The position numbers and the translations under genes are program-made. This document shows positions 46,152 to 48,295 of a stretch of DNA of 48,295 nt, piece by piece (the first letter of the stretch is position 1; the number at the start of each line of letters is the position of its first letter). Source of the DNA: Bradyrhizobium uaiense (GTDB taxonomy: Bacteria; Pseudomonadota; Alphaproteobacteria; Rhizobiales; Xanthobacteraceae); NCBI RefSeq assembly GCF_010811875.1, contig NZ_VKHP01000038.1, positions 1 through 48,295 on the forward strand. Direction: 5' to 3'. Below the pieces are notes generated by a model that saw only the letters and a program-made list of their open reading frames with translations, ran no database searches and had not been told where the DNA came from.

Positions 46152-46193
46152 GGTCCGCGATGTCCCTTATTCTCCGGAAGCGGACATCGGACC
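46152..46193. repeat. near-perfect inverted repeat downstream of the membrane protein operon
   Basis: CGATGTCC (46158-46165) and GGACATCG (46182-46189) are exact reverse complements; the flanks GGTCCG and GACC extend the stem. No T run follows, so it is at best an imperfect terminator or an element end. Confidence 0.55.
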
Positions 46194-46285
46194 GCTGGCG
46201 TGAGTACGCGCCCCAGTGACTAAAGCCGCAAATACTCCGTCTCCCGCTACGGCCACGTTCCATAGCCCGCGGGGTGAGGCGCACC

Positions 46286-46313
46286 GCACTATTTCTGAAT
46301 AATAGAATAGTGC
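46286..46313. repeat. 8-bp inverted repeat in an A/T-rich patch
   Basis: GCACTATT (46286-46293) and AATAGTGC (46306-46313) are exact reverse complements separated by 12 A/T-rich bases. With the repeat at 46152-46193 this is all I can identify in the 395 bases between 46104 and 46498. Its role is unknown. Confidence 0.5.
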
Positions 46314-46498
46314 CGCTGATTTGCCCGACATGTCAAGCCGGCACGCCGCCGGCTACTTTGCATGGGGTTGTTTTCGATATTTTGGCAGCGCGCCCCAGCG
46401 GAGGCAGGCTGTCACATATGGCAGCCCAGATTCCATGGCTCGTCCGGCCTGTCCCGGCCGAGACGACGTGGACCTGTCAGTTGCAAAATCTCACGCGA

Positions 46499-47380
46499 TT
46501 ACCGCGTCGGGATCGGCTTGTCGCCGCGATAGTCGTAGAAGCCGCGCTGGCTCTTGCGTCCGAGCCAACCGGCTTCGACATACTTCACCAGCAGCGGACA
46601 CGGCCGGTACTTGGAGTCGGCCAGCCCCTCATGCAGCACCTGCATGATCGACAGGCAGGTGTCGAGGCCGATGAAATCGGCGAGCTCGAGCGGGCCCATC
46701 GGATGGTGCGCGCCGAGCTTCATCGCAGCATCGATCGCCTCGACGTTACCGACCCCTTCATACAGCGTGTAGATCGCCTCGTTGATCATCGGCAGCAGAA
46801 TGCGGTTGACGATGAAGGCGGGGAAATCTTCCGACACCGCGACCTGCTTGCCGAGCTTGGCCACGAATGCCTTGGCAGTGTCGAAGGTCGTGTCGTCGGT
46901 GGCGATGCCGCGGATCAGCTCGACCAGCTCCATCGCCGGCACCGGATTCATGAAGTGAATGCCGATGAACTTCTCCGGGCGGTCGGTCGAGGCGGCGAGC
47001 CTTGTGATCGAGATCGACGACGAGTTGGTCGCGACGATCGCTTCCGGCTTCAGCACCGCGCAGACGTCGTGGAAGATCTTCCGCTTGGTCTCTTCCTTCT
47101 CGACCGCGGTCTCGATCACCAGATCGCAATCGGCCAGCGTATCGATCGACTCAGCGGAGGCGATGCGGTCGAGTGCCTGCTTGCGCTCGTTCTCGCTGAT
47201 CGCCTTCTTGGCGACCTGGCGGGTCAGATTGCCGTTGATGGTCGCCAGCGCCGACTTCAGCCGGTCGCCGGACACGTCATTGAGCACCACGTCGAAACCG
47301 GCCAGCGCCGCCACATGGGCAATGCCATTGCCCATCTGGCCCGAACCGATCACGCCGACCTTTTTGATTGCCACCGTCAT
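46499..47380 (-). CDS. hbdA: 3-hydroxybutyryl-CoA dehydrogenase
   Basis: It oxidises or forms 3-hydroxyacyl-CoA with NAD(P) in fatty-acid or polyhydroxybutyrate metabolism. The Rossmann motif GSGQMG is at 12-17, and the family segments HFMNPVPAMELVELI (with catalytic His), NRILLPMINEA and GPLELADFIGLD are present. The length is 293 residues. A frame extending to 47524 adds no family sequence. It lies downstream of etfA on the same strand, which fits fatty-acid oxidation, but a terminator and repeats separate them. Confidence 0.95.
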   Translation of the reverse strand: MTVAIKKVGVIGSGQMGNGIAHVAALAGFDVVLNDVSGDRLKSALATINGNLTRQVAKKAISENERKQALDRIASAESIDTLADCDLVIETAVEKEETKRKIFHDVCAVLKPEAIVATNSSSISITRLAASTDRPEKFIGIHFMNPVPAMELVELIRGIATDDTTFDTAKAFVAKLGKQVAVSEDFPAFIVNRILLPMINEAIYTLYEGVGNVEAIDAAMKLGAHHPMGPLELADFIGLDTCLSIMQVLHEGLADSKYRPCPLLVKYVEAGWLGRKSQRGFYDYRGDKPIPTR

Positions 47381-47466
47381 CTTGTCATCCACCGGAACGG
47401 CGCGCATGTCGCGCCTGCCCAATTCCAACGATACCCGAAGTGAAGCCTTCCGGGTTGCCCAATCCG

Positions 47467-47570
47467 CCGGAAAACGTTTCCCGGGACCACGATGTGATGA
47501 CAGGTCATCACACCCCGATCCCATCTCTCCTGACGGGCATGATCCTTTCGGAAAAACGTTTCCGGATCAT
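47467..47570. repeat. two palindromes of the GGAAAACGTTTCC type
   Basis: CCGGAAAACGTTTCCCGG (47467-47484) is nearly palindromic. ATGATCC (47539-47545) and GGATCAT (47564-47570) flank a second copy, CGGAAAAACGTTTCCG. Related sequences are common in rhizobial intergenic DNA; compare 27726-27790. Confidence 0.6.
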
Positions 47571-47586
47571 TGCCTCGAAAATGGTA

Positions 47587-47619
47587 ACACCGGCTGGAGC
47601 TTACCCATCCAGCCGGTGT
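47587..47619 (-). terminator. terminator-like hairpin after etfA
   Basis: On the minus strand ACACCGGCTGGA and TCCAGCCGGTGT are perfect 12-base arms around a nine-base loop, followed by TTACCATTTT. It begins nine bases after the etfA stop codon. The T run is interrupted, so termination may be partial. Confidence 0.75.
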
Positions 47620-47627
47620 CTTGTCGC

Positions 47628-48295
47628 TTACTTTCCGAGCTTGCCGAGCGCTTCGGTGAGCTCTGGAACCGCCTGGTAGAGGTCGGCGACCAGGCCGTAA
47701 TCGGCGACCTGGAAGATCGGCGCGTCTTCATCCTTGTTGATGGCGACGATCACCTTGGAGTCCTTCATGCCGGCCAGATGCTGGATCGCGCCGGAGATGC
47801 CGACCGCGACATAAAGTTCCGGGGCCACCACCTTGCCGGTCTGGCCGACCTGCCAGTCGTTCGGCGCATAGCCGGCATCGACCGCGGCGCGCGAGGCGCC
47901 GACACCGGCGCCGAGCTTGTCGGCGAGCGGCTCGATGTACTTGGCGAAGTTCTCGCGGCTCTGCATGGCGCGGCCACCCGAGACGATGATCTTGGCCGAG
48001 GTCAGTTCCGGACGGTCGCTCTTGGCGACTTCCTCGCCGACGAACGACGACAGGCCCGGATCGGCGGCCGATGCGGCGTTCTCGATCGCCGCGCTGCCGC
48101 CTTCGCCGGCGGCGGCGAAGGTCGAGGTGCGGACCGTGATCACCTTCTTGGCGTCCTTGGACTTCACAGTCTGGATCGCGTTGCCGGCATAGATCGGCCG
48201 CTCATATGTGTCGGGCGCGACGACCTTGATGATCTCGGAGACCTGCATGACGTCGAGCAGCGCTGCGACGCGCGGCATCACGTTCTTGAAGCGCG
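47628..48295 (-). CDS. etfA: electron transfer flavoprotein subunit alpha, 5' end beyond the window
   Basis: EtfA carries the FAD of the heterodimer that passes electrons from acyl-CoA dehydrogenases to the quinone pool. The visible part is the C-terminal two-thirds, with the FAD-binding signature [32 protein letters not shown] and [16 protein letters not shown], all typical of EtfA. The reading frame continues to the window edge, so the N-terminal nucleotide-binding-like domain is cut off. Confidence 0.94.
   Translation of the reverse strand, partial: RFKNVMPRVAALLDVMQVSEIIKVVAPDTYERPIYAGNAIQTVKSKDAKKVITVRTSTFAAAGEGGSAAIENAASAADPGLSSFVGEEVAKSDRPELTSAKIIVSGGRAMQSRENFAKYIEPLADKLGAGVGASRAAVDAGYAPNDWQVGQTGKVVAPELYVAVGISGAIQHLAGMKDSKVIVAINKDEDAPIFQVADYGLVADLYQAVPELTEALGKLGK

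Noticed and set aside
43661..46313. Insertion sequence or integron
   Set aside because: No transposase, integrase or target-site duplication is visible, although the base composition differs.

Overview
The window is a GC-rich, densely coded stretch of an alphaproteobacterial chromosome, most likely Bradyrhizobium or a close relative in the Nitrobacteraceae. The best clues are a TlpA that closely resembles the Bradyrhizobium cytochrome-oxidase biogenesis thioredoxin, a SAM-II riboswitch before metX-metW, a CpdR-type response regulator, a TIGR02302-type protein, and several families of palindromic intergenic repeats. These assignments come from reading the sequence and from family knowledge; no database was searched.

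Layout. 1-2.1 kb: end of a LysM/M23 cell-wall peptidase and a small hypothetical. 2.1-4.8 kb: clpB (minus). 5-9 kb: an autoregulated-looking XRE-cupin regulator divergent from a GNAT acetyltransferase, then a MOSC protein, a secreted CHAP-like amidase and an alpha/beta hydrolase. 8.9-10.9 kb: metX-metW (minus) under a SAM-II riboswitch with an attenuator. 11.1-14.05 kb: an aromatic amino acid module (chorismate mutase, HisC-type aminotransferase, TyrC). 14-19.3 kb: membrane protein, porin, GFA protein, DUF2125 protein and ChaC. 19.4-26.2 kb: TPR-caspase protein, RND pump and aldehyde dehydrogenase. 26.2-29.5 kb: ftsE-ftsX and ydcF-plsC (minus). 29.6-33.7 kb: zinc-ribbon protein, cpdR and the TIGR02302 protein. 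33.9-39.6 kb: CMD protein, beta-hydroxyacid dehydrogenase, lysA-lptM-argH (minus), tlpA and a YjfB-like protein. 39.6-43.6 kb: two small divergent regulatory units, DUF2975/XRE against a secreted protein and LysR against tautomerase/aminotransferase. 43.7-46.3 kb: a less GC-rich insert-like segment with a Tat-exported metallophosphoesterase and two small membrane proteins. 46.5-48.3 kb: 3-hydroxybutyryl-CoA dehydrogenase and the end of etfA (minus).

Most of the window is housekeeping. The part I would call least described is 43.8-46.1 kb. A perfect FNR/FixK-type box lies about 90 bases before a three-gene unit: an exported metallophosphoesterase, a membrane protein with several histidines in or beside its membrane segments, and a second small membrane protein joined by an ATGA overlap. 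This suggests an oxygen-regulated envelope function, possibly redox or haem linked, of unknown nature. Other regulatory sites readable directly are the metX riboswitch with terminator and antiterminator, a 6-bp inverted repeat on the -10 of an apparently leaderless XRE gene, an 8-bp palindrome over the DUF2975/XRE divergent promoter, and a 10-bp inverted repeat between the LysR gene and its target operon. No rRNA, tRNA, CRISPR array, intact insertion sequence or prophage was seen.
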